Below, piece after piece: positions 35,592 to 44,911 of a DNA stretch of 64,000 bases. This stretch comes from Enterococcus pallens ATCC BAA-351 (GTDB lineage Bacteria; Bacillota; Bacilli; Lactobacillales; Enterococcaceae): the NCBI RefSeq assembly GCF_000407485.1, contig NZ_ASWD01000003.1, forward strand, positions 372,001 through 436,000. Reading direction: 5' to 3'. Numbering within the stretch: the first letter of the stretch is position 1; every line of letters begins with the position of its first letter. A program made the position numbers and the translations under genes. The notes under the pieces are model-generated. The model ran no database searches, was not told the origin of the DNA, and saw only the letters and a list, made by a program, of their open reading frames with translations.

Positions 35592-36336
35592 TTTTGCTAT
35601 TTTTGTGTCTGCGGCTTCTAGCTCCACTATTCATAGGAGGTTCAGGTCGAGCTAACAGTTTTAAGCGATAGGGCTCATGGTAACGAATGCCATTCTTAAT
35701 AAAATCCCCACCAACAATAAACAGCCCTAGAGGATGTAATTCTGTTGTTTGATGAATTTCTCCTACTTTTTCTAAATCGCGATAACTTGTTCCGATTTGG
35801 AGAGAATAGGTTTTCTCGTTTTCTTGTTTTAAATAGTAATAAGGATACAAGGTATTCTCACTGATCAAAAAGCCTTCTTCCTTCTCAATATCTCTGACCC
35901 TTAAATCATTTGAATCAATTAAAGATTGGATGTTGCTAGCTAATCTCAATTGATAATCTTCGAGATAATCGACCCTAATTTCTTTCGCATCCTCAGTAGG
36001 AATTGACTTAGCCTGTTTTCTTTCCCCTTGGATATTAAATGCATCATCTGGCAAATATTTAACAAACAATTGGGTAACATCCAGTTTACTATTTTTATCT
36101 AAAAAATAGTAAAAAACATTCAAAATCAAAAAGTAAACAAGGACTAGAAAGACAACACTGTACAAGAAAAACTGAACGTAATTTTGATTTAGCCACAACC
36201 CATAAACAATTCGTAAAATATAGACCGTTGGAAAAATACTTAAAATCGTATAACCACGATTCAAATACTTTGGACTAATATCCAAATAACCCAAAAACTT
36301 ATTCAATTCATTAATAATATCTAATAAAAAAGTCAT
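35581..36336 (-). CDS. Two-TM membrane protein of unknown function
   Basis: A 251-residue protein with two hydrophobic segments near residues 30-50 and 55-77 and a cytoplasmic or extracellular C-terminal domain of about 165 residues, ending in a basic/serine-rich tail ('SGARSRRHKNSKSSS'). It resembles a Lactobacillales-restricted family I cannot name with certainty (possibly DUF6681). It starts in an ATGA overlap with the S/T-rich gene upstream, so the two are probably co-translated. No function can be assigned. Confidence 0.65.
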   Translation of the reverse strand: MTFLLDIINELNKFLGYLDISPKYLNRGYTILSIFPTVYILRIVYGLWLNQNYVQFFLYSVVFLVLVYFLILNVFYYFLDKNSKLDVTQLFVKYLPDDAFNIQGERKQAKSIPTEDAKEIRVDYLEDYQLRLASNIQSLIDSNDLRVRDIEKEEGFLISENTLYPYYYLKQENEKTYSLQIGTSYRDLEKVGEIHQTTELHPLGLFIVGGDFIKNGIRYHEPYRLKLLARPEPPMNSGARSRRHKNSKSSS

Positions 36337-36875
36337 TGTGCTTCCCTCGTTTCAGGTGTACTTGCTGGTTGTTTTTGCTGCTGTGCTGGAACATTATTCT
36401 GCTCTTGTGAGGGCACAGTTTGTTCAGCTTGACCAGAAGAAGGAACAGTTTGGTTTTCGTTTGAAGAGTCCGAAACAGAGCTCTCACGAATAGTTTGTTG
36501 ATCCCTTTGTGTTGAACTAGGAGCACTTGATTGATTATTTTCATAAACCGAACTTGACTCTGGCGTCATTTGATTCTCAGCTGAGGTCGTAGAGGTCGTC
36601 GTTACTTCACTAGTACTTGGTTCAATTGTACTCGAACTGCCAGTACTTGGTTGACGATAACTTGCACCATTCGCTACCCCCGTCGCTGTAGCTATTAAAA
36701 TGGAAATAGTTAATAAAGCAATCGGTTTTAAAATAGGTGGTACTTTCCGCAAATCACTCACTCCCCTTCGAATTCTTTTTGCCGAAAAGTATCGCTTTTG
36801 TCTTAAATTTACAAAATCTTTAGTTGGTACTGCTTTTTGAAAAAAGACAAAATACGTTACCCACTGTTTTAACAC
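36333..36875 (-). CDS. Ser/Thr/Gln-rich low-complexity protein with one TM segment
   Basis: A protein of up to 180 residues with a basic N-terminal part, one hydrophobic segment ('ILKPIALLTISILIATATG') and about 100 residues rich in Ser, Thr, Gln, Glu and Pro with no fold recognisable. The GTG at 36875 lacks a good ribosome binding site; a TTG at 36752 is preceded by AAGGGGAG at 8 bases and would put the hydrophobic segment right at the N-terminus, so the shorter form (about 139 residues) is likely. It looks like an extracellular stalk or wall-spanning region tethered to the membrane. Function unknown. Confidence 0.6.
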   Translation of the reverse strand: MLKQWVTYFVFFQKAVPTKDFVNLRQKRYFSAKRIRRGVSDLRKVPPILKPIALLTISILIATATGVANGASYRQPSTGSSSTIEPSTSEVTTTSTTSAENQMTPESSSVYENNQSSAPSSTQRDQQTIRESSVSDSSNENQTVPSSGQAEQTVPSQEQNNVPAQQQKQPASTPETREAQ

Positions 36876-37207
36876 GTGAAGTTTAGTTTTTCCTTATAAA
36901 ACTATGAATATTTTTCAACTTTTCTTTTCAATTGCAAAGCAGATTATTCGGAATGCGATTACAAAAACGGATGTCCTTACTTACATTAGGTTATCGTGAG
37001 ATACATTAGAGAAAAATTATTTTAGAAATGCTATAAAACCGACGATTTTTACCAAAAAAGTGAATTGTTTTTTATGACAAATGAAAATTCCCTAACCTTT
37101 TCATTCAATCACGAGAAAACGCTTTATACTTATTGTGAAAGAGTGATCTTGTTAATTGCAAATGTATTTTAGATGGACTCTCTCAAAAAAAAGATTGGAG
37201 AAAAATA
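36876..37207. other. Divergent intergenic region with a cre-like site
   Basis: No gene visible. GAGAAAACGCTTTATA (37113-37128) resembles a catabolite-responsive element and overlaps a possible -10 TATACT (37125-37130) for the rightward permease gene. The leftward promoter could not be placed. Confidence 0.35.
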
Positions 37208-38647
37208 ATGGACGAGAAAAAGATTCGTTGGTTTACGGTATCAATAATAGCCTTTAGTATGGTGTGGGGGTTTGGTAATGTCGTAAATAACTATGCGCAA
37301 CAAGGAATTTCGGTAGTTACTTCTTGGATTCTAATTATGGCATTGTATTTTATCCCTTATGCACTAATTGTTGGTCAATTAGGTTCTACCTTTAAAAGTA
37401 ATGCTGGTGGTGTCAGCTCATGGATTAAGGAGACTACAAATAGTCACCGCTTGGCTTACTATGCTGCTTGGACTTATTGGGTCGTACACATTACTTATTT
37501 GGCACAAAAACCCCAATCTGTTCTTATCGCGTTGGGTTGGGTCTTTAAACGAAACGGTGATGTAGCAACTAGTATGAGTGTTCAAACAGTTGCGATTATA
37601 TCTTTGCTCATTTTTCTATTCTTCCTTTTCTTATCTACAAAAGGCTTAACCACCTTAAAAGTAATCGGAAGTGTTGCTGGATCCGCAATGTTAGTTATGT
37701 CAATCTTATTTATTATCCTGGCTGTAGCAATTCCTTTTATGGATACCTCGTTTACAGCAGCTACGCCGCAAATGAATCAACTAAGCACTTATATTCCAGA
37801 TTTTAATTTAAGTTATTTTGCCACCATATCCATGCTGGTCTTTGCTGTTGGGGGAGCAGAAAAAATATCTCCTTATGTAAACTCTATTGATCGTCCGACA
37901 AAGAACTTCCCTAAAGCAATGATTTTTATGGCTGTGATGATTGGCTTAAGCGCTGTTTTAGGGTCCGTTGCTATGGGGCTGCTGTTTAATAGTAATCGTA
38001 TACCAGAAGATTTAATGGCTAATGGTGCGTATAGTGCTTTCCAAATCTTAGGGAATCACTTTGGTGTGGGCGACTTTTTCATGATCGTTTACGGATTTGC
38101 TCAAACTGCGGTTCAAGCATCTGCCTTGGCTTTCTCAATTGACGCACCATTGAAAATTTTACTTTCTGAGGCTGATCCTGAATTTGTTCCTAGCTGGCTG
38201 CGTAAACGTAACAGTAAAGGAACATTGATTAATGGTTATCTGTTAACAGGTGTATTAGTTAGTATCATCATTATTTTGCCGGTATTTGGTATCAAAAACA
38301 TGAGTGAATTAGTAAAATGGCTGACCAATCTGAATTCGGTAGTGATGCCAATGCGTTATATTTGGGTATTCTTTGCCTACATGATGCTGAATCGGCAAAT
38401 TAAAAAGTTCCAATCGGAATACAAATTCATTAAAAATCCCAAATTAGGCTTTATTGTTGGATTGTGGTGTTTTGCTTTTACGGCCTTTGCTTGTATCCTT
38501 GGTATGATTCCTAAGGCAGATTATGCAGCGGATCCATCATCTTGGATCTTCCAATTGATTTCAAATATTTTGACACCATTTGTATTGATTTTATTAGGAA
38601 TGATCCTACCGATGTGGGCTAGAAGAGAACGAAAGAAAATCAGTTAA
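37208..38647 (+). CDS. Amino acid permease (APC family, glutamate/GABA antiporter-like)
   Basis: A 479-residue transporter with about twelve membrane segments. 'SMVWGFGNVVNNYAQQG' at the first helix is the substrate-site loop of the APC fold and resembles the GadC/YjeM group. GGAG precedes the ATG by 8 bases. It is a single gene with terminators downstream. The substrate is unknown; no decarboxylase or catabolic gene is adjacent to guide a call. Confidence 0.85.
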   Translation: MDEKKIRWFTVSIIAFSMVWGFGNVVNNYAQQGISVVTSWILIMALYFIPYALIVGQLGSTFKSNAGGVSSWIKETTNSHRLAYYAAWTYWVVHITYLAQKPQSVLIALGWVFKRNGDVATSMSVQTVAIISLLIFLFFLFLSTKGLTTLKVIGSVAGSAMLVMSILFIILAVAIPFMDTSFTAATPQMNQLSTYIPDFNLSYFATISMLVFAVGGAEKISPYVNSIDRPTKNFPKAMIFMAVMIGLSAVLGSVAMGLLFNSNRIPEDLMANGAYSAFQILGNHFGVGDFFMIVYGFAQTAVQASALAFSIDAPLKILLSEADPEFVPSWLRKRNSKGTLINGYLLTGVLVSIIIILPVFGIKNMSELVKWLTNLNSVVMPMRYIWVFFAYMMLNRQIKKFQSEYKFIKNPKLGFIVGLWCFAFTAFACILGMIPKADYAADPSSWIFQLISNILTPFVLILLGMILPMWARRERKKIS

Positions 38648-38654
38648 CCCCTTG

Positions 38655-38676
38655 CCGGAATCCTTTGAGATTCCGG
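38655..38676 (+). terminator. Terminator after the amino acid permease gene
   Basis: Perfect 8-bp stem CCGGAATC / GATTCCGG, 6-base loop, then TTTTTC. Confidence 0.9.
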
Positions 38677-38696
38677 TTTTTCTTAATCAAAAAAAA

Positions 38697-38724
38697 CCGA
38701 AATCTTCGCAATGAATGATTTCGG
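38697..38724 (-). terminator. rpmG terminator
   Basis: 8-bp stem CCGAAATC / GATTTCGG with a 12-base loop, followed on the minus strand by eight T. Confidence 0.88.
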
Positions 38725-38735
38725 CCTTGTTACTA

Positions 38736-38885
38736 TTATTTTACTTCACGGTGCAAAGTAACTTTGCGTTCACGTGGGCAATATTTTTTCTTTTCCAAAC
38801 GATCAGGATTGTTACGTTTGTTTTTATTCGTTAGGTAGTTACGTTCTTTGCAAGAAGTACATTCTAAAGTAATGTTTACGCGCAT
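38736..38885 (-). CDS. rpmG: 50S ribosomal protein L33
   Basis: A 49-residue L33, starting at the ATG at 38885 after GGGAGGG; the open frame continues upstream but without homology. '[19 protein letters not shown]' abbreviates the family signature. It has the first CxxC (CTSC) but only one cysteine of the second pair (YCPRE), so it may not bind zinc tightly, unlike the four-cysteine form. Paralogous L33 copies are common in Firmicutes. Confidence 0.93.
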   Translation of the reverse strand: MRVNITLECTSCKERNYLTNKNKRNNPDRLEKKKYCPRERKVTLHREVK

Positions 38886-39005
38886 GTCTTTCCCTCCCAT
38901 ACATAGCAATCTTTCCAAGATAACTCTCAGACTTGAACATCATACCATGTTTTAAGGGGTTTGACTAGTATTTTTATCAATTTTGTTAAGTAGTTCTACT
39001 TGACG

Positions 39006-39482
39006 TTAACTCAATAATGCTTCTATATCCTCAGCAATTTCTTCCGGTTTAGTCTGCGGTGCATAGCGTTTTACAACTTTCCCTTGGCGATCCACCAAAA
39101 ATTTAGTGAAATTCCATTTGATGTCTTTGTTAAGTAAACCACCTTGCGCAGCTTTCAAGTAAGTATAAACTGGAGACTCATTTTCTCCATTAACATTTAC
39201 TTTGCTAAAAGTTTGAAAAGTTGTCTGATAATTCATTTGACAAAAAGCTGCTACCTCTTCATTACTGCCAGGTGCTTGATTTCCAAACTGATTACAAGGA
39301 AAATCTAGTACCTCAAATCCTTTTGCTTGATAGTCGTTATAAAGCTTTTGCAGTCCTTCATATTGCGGAGTAAACCCGCAGCCCGTTGCTGTATTTACAA
39401 TCAGCAAAACTTTATCCTGATAATCTGTCATCTTTTTTTCAGTTCCATTGGTCTGTTTAATCACAAAGTCGTAAATTGACAT
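39006..39482 (-). CDS. Glutathione peroxidase family protein
   Basis: A 158-residue thiol peroxidase. The peroxidatic cysteine lies in 'VNTATGCGFTPQY', with 'FPCNQFGNQAPG' and 'WNFTKFLVD' providing the family's Gln and Trp-Asn-Phe. Start chosen at the ATG at 39482, after GGGAGGA, giving the usual length; 16 extra codons upstream are probably not translated. Such enzymes in Firmicutes generally reduce peroxides with thioredoxin or bacterial thiols. Confidence 0.92.
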   Translation of the reverse strand: MSIYDFVIKQTNGTEKKMTDYQDKVLLIVNTATGCGFTPQYEGLQKLYNDYQAKGFEVLDFPCNQFGNQAPGSNEEVAAFCQMNYQTTFQTFSKVNVNGENESPVYTYLKAAQGGLLNKDIKWNFTKFLVDRQGKVVKRYAPQTKPEEIAEDIEALLS

Positions 39483-39759
39483 ATCTAATTCCTCCCAGCT
39501 TTTGTATCTTTTAAAAGTATACTCGGTCAATTAGCTATTTACCTATCATTCTGTCTTAAAAAGAGTCAAATTTATTCATTCTCTTAATAATTAACGACAA
39601 CTAATTCGTAAAATAGGAAAGCATTTTTCTAAAACCGAAAAACGACTCTCATTCTCTCGCGCATATCATTCTACAATACTGTTTACTTTTCTGATTTTTT
39701 GAAATTTTTATGTAGTTACTATCCATTTGCATGCTGCGAAAAGCAGAACGGATAAAAAA

Positions 39760-39787
39760 AGAGAAAAGACCAATTGATCTTCTCTCT
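39760..39787 (-). terminator. Terminator after the class B PBP gene
   Basis: Minus-strand stem AGAGAAGATC / GGTCTTTTCTCT (imperfect) followed by seven T; it overlaps the PBP stop codon. Confidence 0.75.
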
Positions 39788-41900
39788 AATTATTGCCATA
39801 CATTTCTGCATAGGCATTAATAATATCTTTTGCAATAGCCTTATTAGTATCATCATGATCCACAGATAAGTTTGGCAGCATGACACTAATTGCAATCTTC
39901 GGCGCATCTGAAGGTGCATAAGCAACCAAATTACTATTGATTGTTTGAATCACCTGTCCATTGATTGTTACTGAAGTTTCCGCTGTCCCAGTTTTAGCTG
40001 AAGTATCTAAAGCCGCTGTCTGTAAATCTTTGGCTGTTGTATAACCATTGCTTCCGTGTACAGCTTGGTAAAAGCCTTGTTTAATAATCCCCATCTGTTC
40101 CGGTGTAATATTTACTTTTCCTAACTCTTGACCAGTAATCTCTTTTTGCAAATCACCTAAACCACCGCTGCCATTATTGCCATAAACTCCTTTAACAACA
40201 TGAGGAGCGATTCTTGTTCCACCGTTGGCTACTGTAGCCGCATATTGGGCCAATTGCATCGCAGTGTAAGTATCATACTGACCAAAGGAAAGGTCCAACA
40301 AATTACCGCCACCAGGTCCACCGGATTCACCAAATTTAGTATTCACTAAACCAGAGGATTCACCCGGCAAATCAATACCGGTCTTGACTCCCATACCATA
40401 TTCCGCAAAAGCATTTCGCAACTTGTTATACATTTCTTCAGAGCTGGCACTTTCTGGCAGATTCATGTCATAGCTGTAATTAACACCTAACATCCGTAAA
40501 ACAATTTGCATCATGTAAGCATTAGAAGAAATTTCCAGTGCTTGTACAGTGTTTAAGGGTATTTTGTATCCTAATACTTTATTGTAAATTGAACCTTTTA
40601 AAGCAGTACCTGCTAATTTTATTGGCTCATCAATCAGCGTATCATTTCCAGTAATAGCACCAGTTTCGTAGCCGGCCGTTACTGTTCCACCCTTAACAAC
40701 AGATCCAGGTTCGAAGTTATTTAAAATAGTACCTAAAGCAAATTCTTCCACCTGTCGGCTTCCAGGCTTATGAGAAAACCCGGTCATAGCCATTACCTGT
40801 CCATTATTAGGATCTAAAGCTACTGCATAAACACCTGGTGAATATTGCGCTTGACCATTGTCAATCAAGGTTTGATAATGGCTTTTGACAATTTCTTCCA
40901 CCCTTTTTTGGAAATTGGTATCAATCGTCAGCATCAAATTAGAGCCTTTTTCTCCTTCGCTAATTTCTTTCTGATTAGTGACATTTCCTTCTTGGTTAAG
41001 AGAAACCTCGTACTCGCTCTTTTTCCCTTGAAGCTCATCTTCATATTGTCTTTCCAGATAGCTTGTTCCTACACGGTCATTTCGAGCATATCCTTTTTTC
41101 AAATATTCCTTTAAATCTTCAGCAGGCACAGAAGAAACAGTTCCCAAAATACTGCGCAAAGAGTCATCTAAATCATTGTTATATTTGCGTTGCCAATCGA
41201 CGCCTGTTGATACTCCGGGCAATTCCGCTGTTCGCTCGGCCACAACCGCTAGCTCTTCATCGGTGACACCTTCATTTTTGACAAAAACCGTACTTAGAGC
41301 AGAGGCACTACTCATACGTTTAAATATAGTTGCTGCTTTTAGTTGATTTTCATCAAATTGGATATCACTGTCTGTTACCTTGTCTACAAGCTTTTGGTAT
41401 TCATTAGAAGAATCTAAATTTTTCTCTTTAAAAGATAAACGATCCTCTGCTTCCTTTAGATGTGCAGGATCTCCTAACCAATAATCCTTTTTATCACGCT
41501 CCGTCAGATTTTCATCTGCTGGAACATCAATTAAAGCATTTAGTTTATTGGCTAGCTCATAAATGTCTTTGCCTTCCATCGTATTTCCGCGTGTGAAGGT
41601 AATAGCCTTATTGGATTGATTATCTACTAAAGCAACCCCGTTTGCATCATAAATTGAACCGCGGGGAGTGCTTCCAGTGACTTTAATAGTAGTAGAAGCC
41701 TTTAACTGCTCCTCCATTTTATCTCCGTTAACAATTTGTAAATAGCCCAACCGTCCCACTAATAAAACGAATAAAGTAAAAATAACAAAAAATAAGAAAT
41801 TCAGTCGAAACGGTACATGGCTTTTATTGTGGTTTCTGCCAGCCTCATCTGCGGCCTTTAGTTTTTCGAACCACCTTTTTAATGGATTGGATTGTTTCAT
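39786..41900 (-). CDS. Class B penicillin-binding protein (transpeptidase)
   Basis: A 704-residue D,D-transpeptidase that cross-links peptidoglycan. Order: short cytoplasmic tail, one TM segment (about 31-53), dimerisation domain starting 'STPRGSIYDANG', then the transpeptidase domain with SVVK (near residue 400), SSN (near 457) and KTGTAE (near 635). The length and layout fit an elongasome-type PBP2/PBP2b rather than the PASTA-bearing divisome enzyme, since no PASTA domain follows. It is a monocistronic gene next to thrS. Confidence 0.92.
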   Translation of the reverse strand: MKQSNPLKRWFEKLKAADEAGRNHNKSHVPFRLNFLFFVIFTLFVLLVGRLGYLQIVNGDKMEEQLKASTTIKVTGSTPRGSIYDANGVALVDNQSNKAITFTRGNTMEGKDIYELANKLNALIDVPADENLTERDKKDYWLGDPAHLKEAEDRLSFKEKNLDSSNEYQKLVDKVTDSDIQFDENQLKAATIFKRMSSASALSTVFVKNEGVTDEELAVVAERTAELPGVSTGVDWQRKYNNDLDDSLRSILGTVSSVPAEDLKEYLKKGYARNDRVGTSYLERQYEDELQGKKSEYEVSLNQEGNVTNQKEISEGEKGSNLMLTIDTNFQKRVEEIVKSHYQTLIDNGQAQYSPGVYAVALDPNNGQVMAMTGFSHKPGSRQVEEFALGTILNNFEPGSVVKGGTVTAGYETGAITGNDTLIDEPIKLAGTALKGSIYNKVLGYKIPLNTVQALEISSNAYMMQIVLRMLGVNYSYDMNLPESASSEEMYNKLRNAFAEYGMGVKTGIDLPGESSGLVNTKFGESGGPGGGNLLDLSFGQYDTYTAMQLAQYAATVANGGTRIAPHVVKGVYGNNGSGGLGDLQKEITGQELGKVNITPEQMGIIKQGFYQAVHGSNGYTTAKDLQTAALDTSAKTGTAETSVTINGQVIQTINSNLVAYAPSDAPKIAISVMLPNLSVDHDDTNKAIAKDIINAYAEMYGNN

Positions 41901-42298
41901 GAGAAATTCCTTTCGTTTTGTCTGCTTTTTCTATTGTATCCGATAATATTTTTTTTAAAAAGAAGAATTCATTAAATTATTCCTTAGTTTAATCTTTTTT
42001 TAGTAGTTGACTGTTCTGTTTCACAGGAAGAATTCGTCCTCCCAATCATATTGCAAGAAACCTTTAAATTACGCTAAAAAAATCGAATTTCTATTTTCCA
42101 AACGTGAAACATTTTTCTCTACAAAAAAATGTGGAAAACTTTAAGGCAGACAAAACTGTCAAAAACTGGATGTCCTCAAGGCTGATGGAAAGAAGTTATC
42201 CACAACCAGATATGCTATCCCTCTATTAACTAAAAAATTCTCTTAAGCAAAACCGACTTAGGCTCTGCTTAAGAGAATTGTTTTTGTCATGCAAGAGT
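41901..42298. other. Intergenic region between PBP and thrS genes, with DnaA-box-like sites
   Basis: About 400 bases with no gene. It holds the thrS terminator at 42238-42277 and must hold the PBP promoter. A perfect DnaA box TTATCCACA is at 42196-42204, and a one-mismatch copy in the other orientation (TGTGGAAAA) is at about 42130-42138. Their significance is unknown. Confidence 0.45.
42238..42277 (-). terminator. thrS terminator
   Basis: A 12-bp perfect stem TTCTCTTAAGCA / TGCTTAAGAGAA with a 16-base loop, followed on the minus strand by TTTTTT. Confidence 0.88.
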
Positions 42299-44239
42299 TT
42301 AGCGATTTCGGCTGAAGTTTTGGATTTCATCCTTGATTGCTTCAACAAAGATGTTTAATTCTTGAACTTCTTGCTCTTCACTACCGTAACGGCGAACATT
42401 CACACTGGCACTCTCAGCTTCTTTATCCCCTACAACTAAAATATATGGGATTTTTTGCGTTTGTGCCTGACGAATTTTGTAGCCCATTTTTTCATTGCGT
42501 TCATCGACTTCCACTCGAACACCTTCTACTTTAAGACGGTTCTTCACTTCATAAGCGTAATCGCCATGATGCTCAACTGAAACAGGGATTACGACAACTT
42601 GTTCTGGCGCCAGCCAAGTTGGGAAGGCTCCTTTATATTGTTCAATCAAGTATGCAGTGAAACGTTCCATTGTAGAAACAACACTACGGTGAACAACAAC
42701 TGGACGATGTTCTTTTCCATCTTCACCAATATAAGTTAAATCAAAACGCTCAGGCAGCAAAAAGTCAAATTGAATCGTAGACAATGTTTCTTCTGTACCT
42801 AAAGCTGTTTGAACCTGAACATCTAGTTTAGGACCATAAAAGGCCGCCTCGCCGTCCGCCTCAAAATAATCAAAACCAGATTCATCCATAACTTCCTTCA
42901 GCAAGCCTTGAGAAGTTTCCCACATTTCATCATCATCAAAGTATTTTTCAGTGTTATCTGGGTCCCGGTAGCTTAAACGGAAGCGATAATCTTCAAATCC
43001 AAAATCCTTGTAAACTTCCAAAATTAGATCTAATGTACGACGAAATTCTTCTTTAATTTGATCAGGACGAACAAAAATATGCGCGTCATTCATTGTCATT
43101 TCACGAACTCGTTGTAAGCCAGATAATGCCCCTGATTTTTCATAACGGTGATCCATTCCTAATTCTGCTAAACGAATTGGCAACTCACGGTAAGAGTGAA
43201 TCCGATCTTTGTAGACCATCATGTGGTGCGGGCAGTTCATTGGACGCAAAACTAAATCATCGCCATCGCCCATATCCATAATTGGGAACATATCTTCTTG
43301 ATAATGATCCCAGTGGCCTGAAGTTTTGTATAGGCTAGTATTAGCTAAAACTGGCGTATATACATGCTCATAACCCATAGATAATTCTTTATCAACAATG
43401 TAGCGTTCGATTTCGCGGCGAATAGTTGCGCCTTTTGGCAACCAAAATGGTAGTCCGGAGCCAACTTCAGGCGAAATCATAAATAAGTCTAGTTCCCGGC
43501 CCAATTTACGATGATCGCGTTCTTTTGCTTCTTCGCGCAAACGAAGGAACTCATCTAAATCAGCTTGATTAAAGAAGGCTGTTCCATAAACCCGCTGCAT
43601 CATTTTATTGTCTGAATTGCCGCGCCAGTAAGCACCAGCTACTGATAACAATTTGAAGACTTTGATTTTTCCAGTTGACGGAACATGTGGTCCCCGACAT
43701 AAATCAGTGAATTCCCCTTGCGTATAAGCCGTGATCACTTCATCCTCTGGCAAATCTTGAATTAATTCCACTTTGTATGGGTCATAACTAAAGAACTCTA
43801 AAGCTTCTGCCCGACTCATTACCTTACGTTCGATTGGCAGATTTTCCTTCACAATTTTCTTCATTTCTTTTTCAATGGCTGGAAAATCCTCTTCAGAAAC
43901 TTGACCATCTTCATTGTCAGTATCGTAGTAAAAGCCTGAATCAATTGCAGGTCCTACTCCGAAATGAATATTCGGAAACAAACGACGCATTGCTTGAGCC
44001 ATTAAATGTGCTGTCGAGTGACGCATTAAGAACAATGCTTCCTCATCTTTATCGGTAACAATTTTTAACTCTGCATCTTGCTCAATGGGACGGCTCAAAT
44101 CCTCCAAATCACCATTTACAACTACAGCCAATGCTTTTTTGGCTAATGATTTTGAAATACTTTCTGCAATCTCTCGTCCAGTTACACCATCATGAAATTC
44201 TTTGACTGATCCATCTGGAAATGAAATATTTACTGCCAT
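42299..44239 (-). CDS. thrS: Threonyl-tRNA synthetase
   Basis: A 646-residue class II synthetase. Order: TGS domain (about 1-60), editing domain with '[11 protein letters not shown]' and '[10 protein letters not shown]', catalytic core with motif 2 '[10 protein letters not shown]' region and motif 3 near '[13 protein letters not shown]', then the anticodon-binding domain. Length is normal. It sits behind a T-box leader with a threonine specifier. Confidence 0.97.
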   Translation of the reverse strand: MAVNISFPDGSVKEFHDGVTGREIAESISKSLAKKALAVVVNGDLEDLSRPIEQDAELKIVTDKDEEALFLMRHSTAHLMAQAMRRLFPNIHFGVGPAIDSGFYYDTDNEDGQVSEEDFPAIEKEMKKIVKENLPIERKVMSRAEALEFFSYDPYKVELIQDLPEDEVITAYTQGEFTDLCRGPHVPSTGKIKVFKLLSVAGAYWRGNSDNKMMQRVYGTAFFNQADLDEFLRLREEAKERDHRKLGRELDLFMISPEVGSGLPFWLPKGATIRREIERYIVDKELSMGYEHVYTPVLANTSLYKTSGHWDHYQEDMFPIMDMGDGDDLVLRPMNCPHHMMVYKDRIHSYRELPIRLAELGMDHRYEKSGALSGLQRVREMTMNDAHIFVRPDQIKEEFRRTLDLILEVYKDFGFEDYRFRLSYRDPDNTEKYFDDDEMWETSQGLLKEVMDESGFDYFEADGEAAFYGPKLDVQVQTALGTEETLSTIQFDFLLPERFDLTYIGEDGKEHRPVVVHRSVVSTMERFTAYLIEQYKGAFPTWLAPEQVVVIPVSVEHHGDYAYEVKNRLKVEGVRVEVDERNEKMGYKIRQAQTQKIPYILVVGDKEAESASVNVRRYGSEEQEVQELNIFVEAIKDEIQNFSRNR

Positions 44240-44270
44240 GGATAAATTCCTCCTTCGTTTGATTGAAAAT

Positions 44271-44512
44271 AAAAAAAAGTCCTAGTACCATAATCGGTAC
44301 TAGGACGAATCAACGTGGTTCCACCTAATCTTTGAGCTAACTGCTCCTCGTATGCGATAACGGCGCATTTTCCGCCTCTGCATTTTTACAGAGGTCTGTG
44401 AAAGTGGTCATCCCTTGCGCTACATTTAGAAAAGTTTCAGCCTAGCTTTTCCTCTCTGATAAACAGCATTCAAGTTCAGGTGTCTTTCATCAACAATCAA
44501 TTTATACTCACA
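44271..44512 (-). promoter_or_regulatory. T-box leader of thrS (specifier ACC, Thr)
   Basis: Minus-strand features: AGAGAGG element near the start of stem I, specifier ACC (44408-44406) before ACTTT, T-box AGGTGGAACCACG (44326-44314), and a terminator hairpin GTCCTAGTACC / GGTACTAGGAC (44306-44279) followed by eight T. Uncharged tRNA-Thr should favour the antiterminator. Confidence 0.9.
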
Positions 44513-44557
44513 TTAAAACACTAAGATTCTAAAAAAGCAACCCATAAACATAATTAT

Positions 44558-44734
44558 TTATTTCCACTTGCCATTTACAGCATAGGTTCCTTTTTTTAAT
44601 TCGCTTAAAATAACATGGATGTTTTCTTTCGGAGCTCCTGTGTTTTTAGAAATGACTTCAGTTACCTCTTCCATCATTTTAGTTAATTGTTCCTGACTTC
44701 TTCCCTCAACTAATTCAATATGAACAAATGGCAT
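44558..44734 (-). CDS. 4-oxalocrotonate tautomerase family protein
   Basis: A 58-residue protein starting [11 protein letters not shown], with the catalytic proline directly after the initiator methionine, as needed for the N-terminal proline general base. '[17 protein letters not shown]' and '[10 protein letters not shown]' are typical of the 4-OT subunit fold (strand-helix-strand), with 'KGTYAVNGK' at the end. GAGGAGG precedes the ATG. It stands alone between thrS and helD; the substrate is unknown, as for most orphan members. Confidence 0.88.
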   Translation of the reverse strand: MPFVHIELVEGRSQEQLTKMMEEVTEVISKNTGAPKENIHVILSELKKGTYAVNGKWK

Positions 44735-44850
44735 GTTTTTTCCTCCTCTTAAATGATTATTACCTTTTCATTATACTATTGTTCTACGTTACCGCAATGA
44801 TTTTTCCGACAATCACCTCTGGTTTTCTCAATTCATTCTGACTAGCAAAG

Positions 44851-44879
44851 ATTACATTTATTAAATTTTGTGCTATACT
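44851..44879 (+). promoter_or_regulatory. helD promoter
   Basis: -35 ATTACA (44851-44856), 17-base spacer, -10 TATACT (44874-44879) with an extended TGC before it, 33 bases before the helD ATG. Confidence 0.6.
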
Positions 44880-44911
44880 AGTATGCTGTTATCAGCAAGG
44901 AGGACCAATTA

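Noticed and set aside
39719-39925. 68-codon minus-strand frame at the 3' end of the PBP gene
   Set aside because: It overlaps the PBP coding region and its terminator in another frame and shows no family features.
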